Under the pieces are notes generated by a model. It did not search any database, was not told the origin of the DNA, and saw only the letters and a program-made list of their open reading frames with translations. A stretch of DNA of 64,000 nucleotides from CAZSNT01 sp964607765. Its GTDB lineage: Bacteria > Verrucomicrobiota > Lentisphaeria > Oligosphaerales > JABHEG01. The translations under genes were made by a program, and so were the position numbers. This document shows positions 18,608 to 28,070 of the stretch, one piece after another (position 1 is the first letter of the stretch; every line of letters begins with the position of its first letter). The stretch covers positions 1 through 64,000 of the forward strand of contig CAZSNT010000026.1 in assembly GCA_964607765.1 (NCBI GenBank), in the 5' to 3' direction.

Positions 18608-18868
18608 CTATTGGTTGTAGACATCCTGTCGGTCGCCGATCCGGACGATGAGGATAAGAAGCTCGCCTTTGCGGACGGTATAGATGATCCGGTAGTTGCC
18701 GTCTCGAATGCGGAACAACTTGACCTTCGACTTGAGCTTCTTGACGCCAGGCGGGTAGGGATCCTCGGCAAGTCTCTCGATGCGCGCGACAATCCGGCTC
18801 TGGGCCTCCCGGGGGAGTTTGTGCAACTGCCGACGCGCGGCTGGTTTGAGGGCGATGCGGTAGTCCAT
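18608..18868 (-). CDS. RelE/ParE-family toxin
   Basis: An 86-residue protein of the RelE/ParE superfamily: YRIALKPAARRQLHKLP at the N-terminus, then 'RIERLAEDPYPPGVKKLKSK', then the core 'LFRIRDGNYRIIYTVRKGELLILIVRIGDRQDVY'. The R-x-G-x-Y-R-I-(I/V)-Y pattern and C-terminal RxxxY are typical. RelE members cut mRNA on the ribosome and ParE members poison gyrase; the sequence alone leans to RelE. Its ATG lies one base after the antitoxin stop (TGATATG), so the two are translationally coupled. Confidence 0.9.
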   Translation of the reverse strand: MDYRIALKPAARRQLHKLPREAQSRIVARIERLAEDPYPPGVKKLKSKVKLFRIRDGNYRIIYTVRKGELLILIVRIGDRQDVYNQ

Positions 18869-18869
18869 A

Positions 18870-19115
18870 TCAGAGGCCCAGTTCCCGCTTCACGTCCTCA
18901 AGCGATGTCTGTCCAGGTTCGGCCAGTGCTTTCAGGGCCTCCTCAACATCCACGCGCTCCTCAATCCGCTCCAACAGATGCAGATCCTCGAGGGGCAGGA
19001 TCGCTGCCAGCTCTCGTCCACGCCTGGTCAGCACAATCCGCTCCTTGCCGTAGGCGCTTCGATTCAGCAGCTCTGCGAAGTGTTCCCGTGCCTCGACAGT
19101 CGTCATGGTAGTCAT
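18870..19115 (-). CDS. Phd/YefM-family antitoxin
   Basis: An 81-residue antitoxin: TTVEAREHFAELLNRSAYGKERIVLTRRGRELAAILPLEDL is the standard Phd/YefM DNA-binding half, and the acidic C-terminal tail would wrap the toxin. I chose the ATG at 19115, with GGGAG 10 bases before it; the ATG at 19106 is an alternative. An upstream extension to 19217 is not antitoxin-like and would cross the operator repeats. These proteins repress their own operon with the toxin as co-repressor. Confidence 0.88.
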   Translation of the reverse strand: MTTMTTVEAREHFAELLNRSAYGKERIVLTRRGRELAAILPLEDLHLLERIEERVDVEEALKALAEPGQTSLEDVKRELGL

Positions 19116-19133
19116 AGTACAGCAACTCCCGGT

Positions 19134-19151
19134 TAACTGTACTAACTGTAC
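19134..19151 (-). promoter_or_regulatory. Candidate antitoxin operator: tandem 9-bp direct repeat
   Basis: TAACTGTAC occurs twice in perfect head-to-tail arrangement, 19 bases upstream of the antitoxin ATG. A further GTAC lies at 19157-19160. This is the right place and form for a Phd/YefM operator. Confidence 0.5.
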
Positions 19152-19183
19152 ATTCCGTACGGTTGTCTGGCCAGTCGGGCGGA

Positions 19184-19336
19184 TCATTCGCGTTCGTCCT
19201 TTTCCCTGGGGTGACACCGGGCGTGGGTCTGGCGCAGGTCGTGGATGGTGAGTTTGGTGTAGGGTTTGAGCGTGTCGACCGACTCGTGTCCGAGCAGGTC
19301 CTTGACGTGGTACAGACTGGCCTGGTTGCGGATCAA
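19184..19336 (-). pseudogene. Tyrosine-recombinase (integrase) C-terminal remnant
   Basis: The last ~50 residues of a tyrosine recombinase are intact in frame: 'YHVKDLLGHESVDTLKPYT' contains the conserved L-L-G-H-(x)-S...Y segment with the catalytic His and nucleophile Tyr, and it ends with 'IHDLRQTHARCHP', as in many phage-type integrases. The first two thirds of the enzyme (catalytic Arg and Lys) are missing. The frame runs upstream into unrelated sequence and then into the TMTC-like gene. It marks a former mobile element or integron-type insertion beside the toxin-antitoxin pair. Confidence 0.72.
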
Positions 19337-19418
19337 CTTTGGCACCCCAGCCCTTCGTACGCGAAGGTGCTGTCGCGGCCCGGCGCGTATCGGGCCAGGA
19401 ACTGCGGCAAGTCTCTGG

Positions 19419-21926
19419 CTACGGCGCGGGCGGCGTCTGCCTGGTCGGCGCGACGGCAGTCTGCAGCCTCTTGATCGCATCCACAGCCGGAGGCCAGTCG
19501 GGGCGCTTCGCAAGAGCCGTCTGCCAAGACTGCAGCGCTTTCTCCGGGTGGCCCTGAGCCTCGAGGACGTTGGCCAGATTCGCGTGCGCCTCGACCATGT
19601 CCGGCGCGTCGCGGATGACGCGTTCCAGGATCTCGCGAGCCTCGCCGAAAGCACCGGTTCGCGCGAGAACGGTGCCCAAATCGTGGCGCACATTGTGCAG
19701 AGAGGGATCGAGCTCCAAGGCAGCCCGGTACTGTTCTACCGTGCCGCCAACGTCGCCCAGTGCCAGCAGCGCCTGGGACAGGTTCACGCGGGCCGTCGCC
19801 CAGCGAGGGCGACGTTTGACAACGAAGGAGTAGGAGACCACGGCCTCGGTGACACGGCCTGCCTCCAGCAGCACGGCGCCCAGATTGACGTGAGACTCCA
19901 CACGATCGGGCTGGGCGTCCAGCGAACGGCGATACCACTCGATGGCTTCCGCCGTTTCCCCCCGCTTCGCCGCCAGATCGCCCAGATTGGCCATGGCTGC
20001 AGCCAATGACGGGGACAGGCTGAGAGCCTTGTGGAAATGCTCGGCCGCCGCCTCGTCGTTGCCGCTCGTCAGTGCCAGACCGCCGAGAGCCATGCTGATT
20101 TCCACCGATTCGGCGTCATGCTTGTCCAGGGCCTCCTCGAGGTAGGCCTCGCCTGCTGCCGGACCATCTGTCCTGGCGATCACCCCCCCCATTCTGGCAT
20201 GCGCCTGCATGTTCTCGGGCTCCAGCCCCAGCACGTCCGCGTACCGAGCCCGGGCCCGGGCCGTCTCCCCGGCTTCGAACAATGCGTCCCCCAAGGCCAG
20301 AAGCCGAGGCACGGAGCGTGGCGCGGTCCTGACAGCCCCCCCCAACGCGGCCAGCGCCTCGGCCGGCTTCCCCGCGTCGGTCAGCGCCTTGCTCAGCTCG
20401 ATCTGGGCAAAGTCCCGGGCCGGGAGCATCCTGGCAGCCTTCACAAAGTGGGGAAGCGCCCGGCTCAGCTGCCCCTCCTGTCGAAGCGCCAAGGCGAGTT
20501 GGAGGTGTGCCATGCCGTTCGCACGCGCGTTGACTTTGATGGCTCGTGTCCACATGGCCACGCTGTCCGCCCAGTGCGGAAGGTAACGCTGAGTCGCAAC
20601 AAACAAGCCTGTCAGCGCCACACCTGCGGCAACTGGCACCGCGACAGCTCTGCGACGATGCGGCAGTGCCTGCGAAGCGTGCCAGGCCGCCCACGACACG
20701 GCTGCATAGATGCCTACCGCGGGCAGGTACAGGAAGCGGTCAGCCATCTGCTGTGGCCCGACCTGCACCAGGCCGCTGACAGGAAACAGTACGCCCAGGA
20801 ACCAGAACCAGCCCACAGCCAGGTAAGGCGCGCGGCCCGACGCCAACAGGACCACGCCGGTCACGGCAACCAGCAGGAACGCGCAAAACGCCGCATCGGA
20901 CAAGCTCGGAACGGCCGCGGGCGGATGGAACGGAGACAGGCCGATCGGCAGAAGAAGCCGACGAGCATAGGACACGTACGCTGTGGCAGTGTGCGCCAGT
21001 CGGGCTTTGAACGACAGGCTCTCCAAGTCAGCGATCGCGCTGCCGGCCGCACGCACGGTGAGAACACAAGCAACCAAGGCGAGTGCGAACAGCGGCAGTT
21101 TTTCGATCATGAGCCGCCCGAACGACCGCCGCCCGTCAGACGTGAGCAGCGCCGGAGTGCTGATGCGCCGAAGGGGCCACACATCCGCGAGCACCAACAC
21201 GAACGGGAATACCACGAAAATGGGCTTGCTGAGCTGGCCGAGAACAAACGCCGCACACACACCCGCATACCGAAGCCACCCGCCTTTGCGCGTCCACAGG
21301 CAGTACAGTGTCAAGCCGCTCATCCAGAACACGCCGCCCAGAACATCTTTGCGCTCCGTGATCCAAGCCACGGACTCCACGTGCACCGGGTGCACGGCAA
21401 ACAGTGCGGCACAAAACGCGCTCGGCCCAATCAGCCCGGTCGCCAACCACAAGAAACCAAACAGCAGGGCGGCGGCCACGCCTTGGTAGAACGCGTTCAT
21501 CACATGGGCAGGCCCGGGCCCCGGACCGAACAGCTCAACGTCCAGCATGTGGGAGATGTGCGTGACCGGCAGCCAGTAGTCGGAGTTGGCGCTCGGCGAG
21601 ACCAATTCCGCCTCAAACGCCCAGCGGATACCCTCGAGCGAAAGCCCGTTCTGTACGTGCGGGTTGTTCTGCACATACTTCGGGTCATCCCAGTTGAGAT
21701 ACTGAAACCCCCTGGTCTGCCAGAACGTCACGAGGACCAGAACAGCAATCACCGCGGCCGTCATGCCGGGCGACAGCGCCCAACCAGTCGGCCGACTTTG
21801 AGCGCCCTGTCCGTGGAGCGACCGGGCATCGTTCTGGTCCGTCTGGGCAGCAGACGCAGCTGAGCCAGGGGCGCCGCGCCCGCCCAGCCCCGCTTCGCCG
21901 CCATCCTGACTATCCCGTTGCGTCAT
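19419..21926 (-). CDS. TMTC-like membrane protein with long TPR tail (copy 2)
   Basis: An 835-residue protein. After a polar N-terminus of ~55 residues come about 11 membrane segments (to about residue 470) and then at least eight TPR units (about 480-820, for example 'AMANLGDLAAKRGETAEAIEWYRRSLDAQPD'). The signatures are NWDDPKYVQNNP after helix 1 and VHPVHVESVAWITERKDVLGG near residue 185. The ATG at 21926 has AGGAGA 9 bases upstream; a longer frame to 22181 overlaps the preceding gene. It lies 37 bases after that gene's stop and is probably in one transcript with it. Function inferred as sugar transfer or oligomer handling at the membrane. Confidence 0.78.
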   Translation of the reverse strand: MTQRDSQDGGEAGLGGRGAPGSAASAAQTDQNDARSLHGQGAQSRPTGWALSPGMTAAVIAVLVLVTFWQTRGFQYLNWDDPKYVQNNPHVQNGLSLEGIRWAFEAELVSPSANSDYWLPVTHISHMLDVELFGPGPGPAHVMNAFYQGVAAALLFGFLWLATGLIGPSAFCAALFAVHPVHVESVAWITERKDVLGGVFWMSGLTLYCLWTRKGGWLRYAGVCAAFVLGQLSKPIFVVFPFVLVLADVWPLRRISTPALLTSDGRRSFGRLMIEKLPLFALALVACVLTVRAAGSAIADLESLSFKARLAHTATAYVSYARRLLLPIGLSPFHPPAAVPSLSDAAFCAFLLVAVTGVVLLASGRAPYLAVGWFWFLGVLFPVSGLVQVGPQQMADRFLYLPAVGIYAAVSWAAWHASQALPHRRRAVAVPVAAGVALTGLFVATQRYLPHWADSVAMWTRAIKVNARANGMAHLQLALALRQEGQLSRALPHFVKAARMLPARDFAQIELSKALTDAGKPAEALAALGGAVRTAPRSVPRLLALGDALFEAGETARARARYADVLGLEPENMQAHARMGGVIARTDGPAAGEAYLEEALDKHDAESVEISMALGGLALTSGNDEAAAEHFHKALSLSPSLAAAMANLGDLAAKRGETAEAIEWYRRSLDAQPDRVESHVNLGAVLLEAGRVTEAVVSYSFVVKRRPRWATARVNLSQALLALGDVGGTVEQYRAALELDPSLHNVRHDLGTVLARTGAFGEAREILERVIRDAPDMVEAHANLANVLEAQGHPEKALQSWQTALAKRPDWPPAVDAIKRLQTAVAPTRQTPPAP

Positions 21927-21963
21927 GCATTGTCTCCTGTTGCGAGACTGAGCCACGCCTGTC

Positions 21964-23862
21964 TCACTGGGCCGGTTGCGGCGGAGCAGGCTCCGGCGGC
22001 GGAGCAGGAGTCGAGAACAGCGCGAAATGCCTGCTGTTCTGTCGGTTGATCGGGCCGCCGGAGAAGAAGAGCGTTTTCTCGACCAGTTGCGAAGCGTCCT
22101 CATCCCAGACAGCAACGTCCACGGCGACACAGCCGTCAGCCGCAACGCCCGGGACAAGCGCCAACGGGACGGCCGCCTCAACGCTGCAGCCGTCCTGTTT
22201 GAGCTGAGTAGTCACGCGTATGCCGGACTCCTGCTGTTCAACCCCTGTCACGGCGTGTGCCCCGTCCGCCAACACGTCGATCGTGATCAACTCGCCCGGG
22301 GCGCGGAACGCGTAACCGGCGGCGGCCCGGTCTTCTTGGGAACGTCGGTCGAGAAAGAGACAGACACGAGCATCCGTGCCGCGCTCCCGCCGCGTCCCTA
22401 CATCGTCGTCGTGCACCGTCACGGCCAGGTGCAGCACGTCGTCGTGCACGCCCACGAACAATCGGGCGGAGAGATCGTCCGGGCCGGACCAGGCGCTCTT
22501 GCCGCGCACAACCTGCGCCACATGCGCCAGCTCATGGCCGTGCGACGACCACTCACCGGGCCGGCCGTCGAGAACCGGGGCCTCCGAGAGCTCGGCCAGG
22601 CGCCCCGACATGGTGCACCACGGCGTCGCCACCATCTCAATGGGGAACTGGGGGCCGTGGCTGTGCGCCGCATCTGTAACGCGGAGCTGGAACACGGGCT
22701 GGGCCAGCTTCAGCGAAGCGGTCGCCGGGTGGATGAAGCGGAACTCCTGCAGAAACTCCTCGCCCGGGCCCAGGCTGAAGCCCAGAATCTGCGGATCCAC
22801 GCGCACCTCCTCGTTGCTGAACTGCCACGCTGCCTCGTACACGAGCTTGCGCCTGGTGGGGTTCTCACACGTGACGCGCGTCACCGATTCGCCGGGTAGC
22901 ACAGCACTTGAGGACACGCTCCGGCGGACCAGATCACGGTCGCGCTGTACCTCACGCGAGAAGTGGTCCGCACGCACTGCGCCCGCGCCCGACAGCACGG
23001 TGGCCTTCAAGCCGGCCGCCGAGAAGTGACACCACACCACACCAGGCGTCAGGCCATCGGGGCTCACACGTTCGTGCTGTGACCAGCATGCCGGAGCTGT
23101 CTCAAAGTACGTAATGCCGGCGGCCTGCCACCAGGAAAACCGTGCCGAGCCGGCACACAGCACGAACAGATCCCCGGCGGCACGGCGCAACTCCGTCTCC
23201 ACACGCTGCCAGACAGCGGGCGCGGCAACGGTCCACAGCGGTCTGTCGAGCAACAGAACAGTGTGGGGCACACTCTCCGCCCCAAAAGAGAGAAGGGAGC
23301 CGAGATCCGCCGCTCCCGATTCGCGCGCAGCGGCCGCCCCGATCAGGCGCGAGGCAGTCACGAACCGGAGACACCCAAAAGGCGCGCAATCGATACGCGC
23401 CGGCTCCGCGTCGCTCCCGAACAGAAACAGCGGCACGGGGATCGTGTCCGGCCCGAACTCAAATCGCTGCTGCCCTGCCATGAACCTGCCGTCAACTGTG
23501 GTGCTCACATCCGACAGCAGGACGATGAAACGCGGCCCCATTGACGCTGCCAGCGCCAGCTGCTCACGCAGGCCTGACAGATCACGGTCGCCAGCCTGAC
23601 GGTGCGCGATGAGAGCAAACGTCCAATGCTCTTCACCCGATGGCGCATCGGCACTGAAATTCATGCTTGCAGACGCCCAGTCCGAGTGCCGCACAGTCGC
23701 AGCACGGCGCCTCTCCACGGGCGGCGGCGGGGAAGACATTGGGGACGGGGACTGCTCGGTAACAGTGCGGCGCGGCGGCGGCGGCAACCGCGGCAGCGTC
23801 GGCCGGCACGCAGCAACCAGCACACCACACATCGCACACACCAGAAGCACGGGCCGGTTCAC
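21964..23862 (-). CDS. Probable lipoprotein with C-terminal CBM9/DOMON-like domain
   Basis: A ~632-residue envelope protein. A hydrophobic stretch ends in a lipobox-like LVAAC, followed by a proline-rich linker, so lipid anchoring is likely. The middle (about 80-330) has 'FIVLLSDVSTTVDGRFM', hinting at a von Willebrand- or caspase-like alpha/beta fold, but it is not diagnostic. The C-terminal ~200 residues resemble family-9 carbohydrate-binding/DOMON-like modules: 'APVLDGRPGEWSS', 'LFVGVHDDVLHLAVTVHDDD' and a late 'AVDVAVWDEDAS'. The start is uncertain. A GTG at 23862 begins the lipoprotein signal but has no good ribosome binding site; longer frames reach 24279. It precedes TMTC-like copy 2 on the same strand. 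Confidence 0.5.
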   Translation of the reverse strand: MNRPVLLVCAMCGVLVAACRPTLPRLPPPPRRTVTEQSPSPMSSPPPPVERRRAATVRHSDWASASMNFSADAPSGEEHWTFALIAHRQAGDRDLSGLREQLALAASMGPRFIVLLSDVSTTVDGRFMAGQQRFEFGPDTIPVPLFLFGSDAEPARIDCAPFGCLRFVTASRLIGAAAARESGAADLGSLLSFGAESVPHTVLLLDRPLWTVAAPAVWQRVETELRRAAGDLFVLCAGSARFSWWQAAGITYFETAPACWSQHERVSPDGLTPGVVWCHFSAAGLKATVLSGAGAVRADHFSREVQRDRDLVRRSVSSSAVLPGESVTRVTCENPTRRKLVYEAAWQFSNEEVRVDPQILGFSLGPGEEFLQEFRFIHPATASLKLAQPVFQLRVTDAAHSHGPQFPIEMVATPWCTMSGRLAELSEAPVLDGRPGEWSSHGHELAHVAQVVRGKSAWSGPDDLSARLFVGVHDDVLHLAVTVHDDDVGTRRERGTDARVCLFLDRRSQEDRAAAGYAFRAPGELITIDVLADGAHAVTGVEQQESGIRVTTQLKQDGCSVEAAVPLALVPGVAADGCVAVDVAVWDEDASQLVEKTLFFSGGPINRQNSRHFALFSTPAPPPEPAPPQPAQ

Positions 23863-24261
23863 CGGCGCTGACGCGGCCGTGTCGCCGCGGCTCGATCGCG
23901 CGGCGCCTGAATCAGACCGCCACTCTCTGAGGCGGCGGTTCGGCCCTGGACTGCCACAACGGCTCTGCACCAATTCGCCTGCTCTCCCTTCGTCTGGTAA
24001 ACACGGGCCCGCCGGAGGGCATGCAGCCTGCGGAGCGCGCGTGTTCGTTACCATACCCAGAACGCGCCGGTTTTCCACACTTCGAATCAGCGCCCTGCAG
24101 CCGGTCTGTCTCGTGCGCGGACGCGCTCGAGCCGGATCTGAAGCCGTACACCATCCATTGGCAATGCGGCCCGCCTGCTCTATCTTGCCTGTGCTCTGCG
24201 GCGCCAGGCGATGGCCTCGGCCCGAGTGGACACGCGGTGTTGCTCCAGCTAAAGGAGAACC

Positions 24262-25224
24262 ATGCCAAACAAGTTCCACCTGTCACGTGTGGCTCGGTAT
24301 GTGCCGCTCGCTCTGTCCATATTGCTCTTGGCGCTGGTCTTCCGGGGCGTGGACTGCAGCCGCCTGGCGGCGCACCTCTCGGCCCCCGAGACACTTCCCC
24401 TGGTGGCGCTGATCGTGCTTCTGCCGCTCAGCCTGGGAACGCGCGCCGTCCGCTACTCGATGCTGTTCAACGACGATGGGAGTCGGCTGCGGTTCGTCGA
24501 TTCGACCCGCCTGTTGCTCGTGGGGTTGGGGCTCAACATGTTCTGCCCGGCGAGCACCGGTGACGTTTTCAAAGGCTACTTCGGCTACAGAATGACGGGA
24601 ATCAAGGAGCGGATGGTCTCGGTGAGTGTACTTGACAAGTGCATGGCTCTGGCCGCTGTCCCGTGCCTCGGCGTGCCGCCGCTGCTGTGGAAGGGAGAGA
24701 TGCTCTTTGCAGGTCTGTCGCTGCCTTTGGTGCTGCCGCTGTTGGTGCTCGCCGTGGGCCAGATGCTGGTGAGGCGGTGGCCGGAGAAGTCACGCTGCCT
24801 TGACAGGCTCACGCAATTGCTTCGGGAGAAGCTCGACGTGCGCAAACTCGTGACTGAATCCCGGGTGAGTTCGAGCTGTTTTGCGGGCGCGATGGTGCTG
24901 TCCGTCGTGGGCTGGCTGATCACCTACACGCAGCTGTACCTGTGCTTCCAGGTCCTCCGCGCGGACGTCCACCTGCGGCTGGTCCTGTCCCGGGCGCCCC
25001 TGCTGACTGCGGTGCGCCTGAACCCGTTCGCCAGCAATGGGCTTGGATCGGATGAGGCAGCAATGGTGTTCTTGTTCAATACCGCCAACACGGATCAGTC
25101 TGCGATACTGGCGTCGGCCCTCCTGTATCGGGCTGTGTTGCTCGTGCTGCCCGGCATCATCGGGCTGGCCCTGGTCCACTCCACATGGCACACTGAAACG
25201 TCGTGCGACGGCTCAAGTCGGTGA
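24262..25224 (+). CDS. Flippase-like membrane protein (LPG synthase TM / UPF0104 family)
   Basis: A 320-residue protein with about eight membrane segments. It matches the lysylphosphatidylglycerol-synthase transmembrane family (AglD/YbhN type), which includes proteins thought to move lipid-linked sugars or phospholipids. Characteristic stretches are 'LPLSLGTRAVRYSMLF', 'FCPASTGDVFKGYFGYRM', and the late 'NGLGSDEAAMVFLF' followed by 'SALLYRAVLLVLPGIIGL'. AGGAG is 5 bases before the ATG. Its 3' end overlaps the convergent membrane glycosyltransferase by 12 bases. Confidence 0.8.
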   Translation: MPNKFHLSRVARYVPLALSILLLALVFRGVDCSRLAAHLSAPETLPLVALIVLLPLSLGTRAVRYSMLFNDDGSRLRFVDSTRLLLVGLGLNMFCPASTGDVFKGYFGYRMTGIKERMVSVSVLDKCMALAAVPCLGVPPLLWKGEMLFAGLSLPLVLPLLVLAVGQMLVRRWPEKSRCLDRLTQLLREKLDVRKLVTESRVSSSCFAGAMVLSVVGWLITYTQLYLCFQVLRADVHLRLVLSRAPLLTAVRLNPFASNGLGSDEAAMVFLFNTANTDQSAILASALLYRAVLLVLPGIIGLALVHSTWHTETSCDGSSR

Positions 25225-26907
25225 TCCCGGCCCCCCGTCCCGATCCTGAACGGACGCCCCTTCCCGGTCACGGATCGCCGGGGCAGGAAGGCAGCGGAGC
25301 AGGAGGAAGTCGACAGCGACGCTGCAAGCGACTGCTGCTGAAGCAATGTGGTACGTGGAGTAGAATGGGGTGTTGCCGCCCGAATAGACGAGGATGGCGG
25401 TTGCTGACGTCCCACCCAAAAGCACGAGCATGCGCAGGTGAAACCAGGCGCGTGCCCAGATGAGAAGCCCCAGAATCGGCAACACAAGCCAACCAGAGAA
25501 CGGAACCGGCAGGTGATGCCGGCCCCAGGCAACCCGGACGGGGGTGGTCTGCGAGAGCACGCGAATGACTCGTCTCCAGAGGATACCGGCGTACCAGAAC
25601 GGCCGCCGCCCGATCCGCGACAGCAAGTCGTCCCGCAAGACCTCGCCGAAATGATCCAACTCGTGGGGCTGGCGGTAGTACTTGCCGGCCTCATCCCACG
25701 GCTTGTATACCCGTTTCGGACCGGCGGCAGTCTGCACGACCATTGTCGGCACCTCGACGCCGTACTTCTCTTTCAGTCGGGGCACAGCGAACTCCGCGGA
25801 AAGACCGTCGCGCCATTCGAACTCGGGATCGAAATCGCCCAGGCCAACCCAGAGCGGATGCCAAAACAGGTGATGGAAATCACGAGGCCCGGGATAGACG
25901 TGGCCCCCAGCGTCCTTCACGACCCGTTCCGCTTCAGTGATCTTCGCTCTGAACCAACAGCGCACCGCCCCGCCCGTGAGCGAGAGCGCAGCGAACAGCA
26001 GCCCGATCATGGCGCCGCGCACCCACCACCTGCGACGAGGCGCAATCGCATAGCACACCGCCACCGCACCGGCCACGGCCACCGGCTCGGTGCGCAACTG
26101 TGCCGCCAGCGCAAACAACACGCCGCTGAGCAACGGGGCCACCCAGCAGTACGGTCCGAGGCGGCGCCGTGTGAAAAGCGGCAGATTCACAGCGAGGATG
26201 GCCACCGCAGTGATGATGAGCCAGGGAAAAATGTTGTCGTGTCCCTGAGGGTGGAAGAAACTCGGCTGGAAATGTCGGGCATAGATCTCGAACAGCTGGA
26301 AAGGGTTAGAGCCGATGAATGCCACCAGCAATGTGCCGAGAAGAGGCCGTCGCAGCCACCAGCAGACGGCAAAGAGCACGATCAGCACGGTGGTGAAAAC
26401 AACGGCAGCTCCAGTGCGGATGTTAGGCGGCTGCGCCCAACCGTTCAGCCACACGCTGGGGAGGTACAGGAAGCTCTTCCCAAGCTCACCATAGCGCGTC
26501 GAATGTCCCCGCTCGGTGAGCAACCTGTCCCCGTGTTCGCGGATCTCCCGCTCCGCGCCCGCTCTGCTGTAGGCCAGCTTGGACGCCGAACGCTCGGACG
26601 CAACCGGGAAAAGCCCGAGGAAATGGAAGAAGTAGACAAAGTCGATTTCCTGGTGCAGGCCGGAAGAGGCCTCCAGCTGATAGGTCCGGTCCAGCTCCGA
26701 CATGTTGTTCCAGAATGAACGCTGCCAAAGGCAGATCGTCAACACGGCCACAACGAAGACGCCCGCGCGGCCACGCATCGAGCACAACAGCCTTCTCTCC
26801 CCCCGTCCGCGGAACGCGTTGACACAGCGCATGCGCGCGCCGGCGATCCGTCCGCCCACATCCTCCCCCAAGCCCCGCCATGTGCTGGCCATCCGCTCGC
26901 AGCCCAT
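25213..26907 (-). CDS. Multi-pass membrane protein, probable GT-C glycosyltransferase
   Basis: A 564-residue protein with a cytoplasmic basic N-terminus and about ten membrane segments. The long luminal loop after helix 1 (SFWNNMSELDRTYQLEASSGLHQEID) contains the acidic residues expected of GT-C enzymes. A further large loop near 300-420 contains 'FHHLFWHPLWVGLGDFDPEFEW'. The start at 26907 follows the GT2 stop by one base (TGAGATG) with GGAGG upstream, so the two are co-translated. The pair GT2 plus GT-C suggests a polyprenyl-phosphate sugar made on the inside and used on the outside. Substrate unknown. Confidence 0.6.
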   Translation of the reverse strand: MGCERMASTWRGLGEDVGGRIAGARMRCVNAFRGRGERRLLCSMRGRAGVFVVAVLTICLWQRSFWNNMSELDRTYQLEASSGLHQEIDFVYFFHFLGLFPVASERSASKLAYSRAGAEREIREHGDRLLTERGHSTRYGELGKSFLYLPSVWLNGWAQPPNIRTGAAVVFTTVLIVLFAVCWWLRRPLLGTLLVAFIGSNPFQLFEIYARHFQPSFFHPQGHDNIFPWLIITAVAILAVNLPLFTRRRLGPYCWVAPLLSGVLFALAAQLRTEPVAVAGAVAVCYAIAPRRRWWVRGAMIGLLFAALSLTGGAVRCWFRAKITEAERVVKDAGGHVYPGPRDFHHLFWHPLWVGLGDFDPEFEWRDGLSAEFAVPRLKEKYGVEVPTMVVQTAAGPKRVYKPWDEAGKYYRQPHELDHFGEVLRDDLLSRIGRRPFWYAGILWRRVIRVLSQTTPVRVAWGRHHLPVPFSGWLVLPILGLLIWARAWFHLRMLVLLGGTSATAILVYSGGNTPFYSTYHIASAAVACSVAVDFLLLRCLPAPAIRDREGASVQDRDGGPGSPT

Positions 26908-26908
26908 C

Positions 26909-27964
26909 TCACTCGCCTCCGGCGCTGACGCCCGGCCGGTCGGCCTGCTCCTCCCAACAGTCGCCATCCGCCTCACGCCCTCTTGTCAGGCGACAGATCT
27001 CATAGCGGCACTTCATGACATCCTTGCGCAACTCCCGGTTCTGATGCGACAGAAAGCTGAAGAGGAAAATCTGCATGCCTGAAACAAGAAGGAAGAGTGT
27101 GGTCAGAATCAGAGCCGTTCGGTGTCCTACAATTTGACCTGCGACAACGTACAGGTAGAACAGGCGCGCTCCCGAGATGATCCCCAGAGAGAGAAGCGCA
27201 GCCCCGAGCGTCCCGAACAGCATGATCGGTTTCTCGCCAAACCCGAAGAGCAGGTGACTGACAATAAGGTGGCCAGCTCTGAAGGAGGAGGCGGGGCGAC
27301 GGACCTGCTGGCGCCTGCCCGTCCAGCTGAGCGTGGCAGGCACCTCGCTGAACGCGTACCCCATCGCACTGGCTTTCGACACGATCTCGAGGTGTATCTC
27401 TTTGCCGTCTTCTTCCAGCGGCAGTGCACGAATGCTGCTGCCCACATACCCCCGTGTCATGCCGCTCACCGTCGTGATACGCGGGGACACCGCCACTTTC
27501 AGGATCTGGTTGCCGAGCCGGCTGAGAAGCGCCCGCTTCAGAGGAACGGCCTCGAGGCGGCCGCCCTTCCGGTACGGTGATGCGATCACAACATCCGCAC
27601 CGGAACGACACAGCTCATCATGAAGCGTCTTGATGATGCCTGTGCCGTAGCTGTTGTCCGACTCCATGGTGATGACAAACCTGCCCCGGCTCGCGGCGAC
27701 ACCCCGGCGCAGAGCGTACCCGCGACCACGATTCGCCGGGTAAGAGATCAGCTGCACGCGACTGTTGGCGTCAGCGAGCTGCTGGGCCACCCGCGCCGTG
27801 CCGTCAGTGCTGCCGTCATTCACGAGGATGAGCTCATAGGTCTGCCCCAGTGAGTTCAACGCCTCGAGCTGAGCGGTCACCGAATCACGGAGCCCACCCT
27901 CTTCGTTGTAAGCGGGCGAGATGACCGTCAACTCGACAGCTCCGTCACCGATAACACTGTCCAT
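26909..27964 (-). CDS. Family 2 glycosyltransferase (polyprenyl-phosphate sugar synthase-like)
   Basis: A 351-residue GT2 of the DPM1/GtrB type. ELTVISPAYNEEGGLRDSV opens the fold, 'ELILVNDGSTDGTARVAQQL' gives the nucleotide-binding ND-x-S-x-D, and 'GRFVITMESDNSYG' is in the D-x-D position (here E-S-D). Two C-terminal membrane helices (about 238-262 and 275-300) anchor it. Such enzymes make polyprenyl-phosphate mannose or glucose for GT-C enzymes. GGAGAAGGG precedes the ATG at 27964. It sits between TMTC-like copy 3 (upstream, 106 bases) and a GT-C-like gene (downstream, 1 base). Confidence 0.85.
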   Translation of the reverse strand: MDSVIGDGAVELTVISPAYNEEGGLRDSVTAQLEALNSLGQTYELILVNDGSTDGTARVAQQLADANSRVQLISYPANRGRGYALRRGVAASRGRFVITMESDNSYGTGIIKTLHDELCRSGADVVIASPYRKGGRLEAVPLKRALLSRLGNQILKVAVSPRITTVSGMTRGYVGSSIRALPLEEDGKEIHLEIVSKASAMGYAFSEVPATLSWTGRRQQVRRPASSFRAGHLIVSHLLFGFGEKPIMLFGTLGAALLSLGIISGARLFYLYVVAGQIVGHRTALILTTLFLLVSGMQIFLFSFLSHQNRELRKDVMKCRYEICRLTRGREADGDCWEEQADRPGVSAGGE

Positions 27965-28070
27965 CGTCTGCCCTTCTCCGCCGGATCCCAGAGTCACGCT
28001 GCTGCTCCCGGAACCCCCTACGGTACACCGCATGGGTCACCTTAGCCAGATCCTCAAGAGTCCGCCCGCG

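Noticed and set aside
18521..19111. 196-residue plus-strand open frame over the toxin-antitoxin genes
   Set aside because: The toxin and antitoxin on the minus strand match known families and are coupled (TGATATG); the plus frame matches nothing.
20031..21863. 610-residue plus-strand open frame
   Set aside because: Antisense shadow of TMTC-like copy 2.
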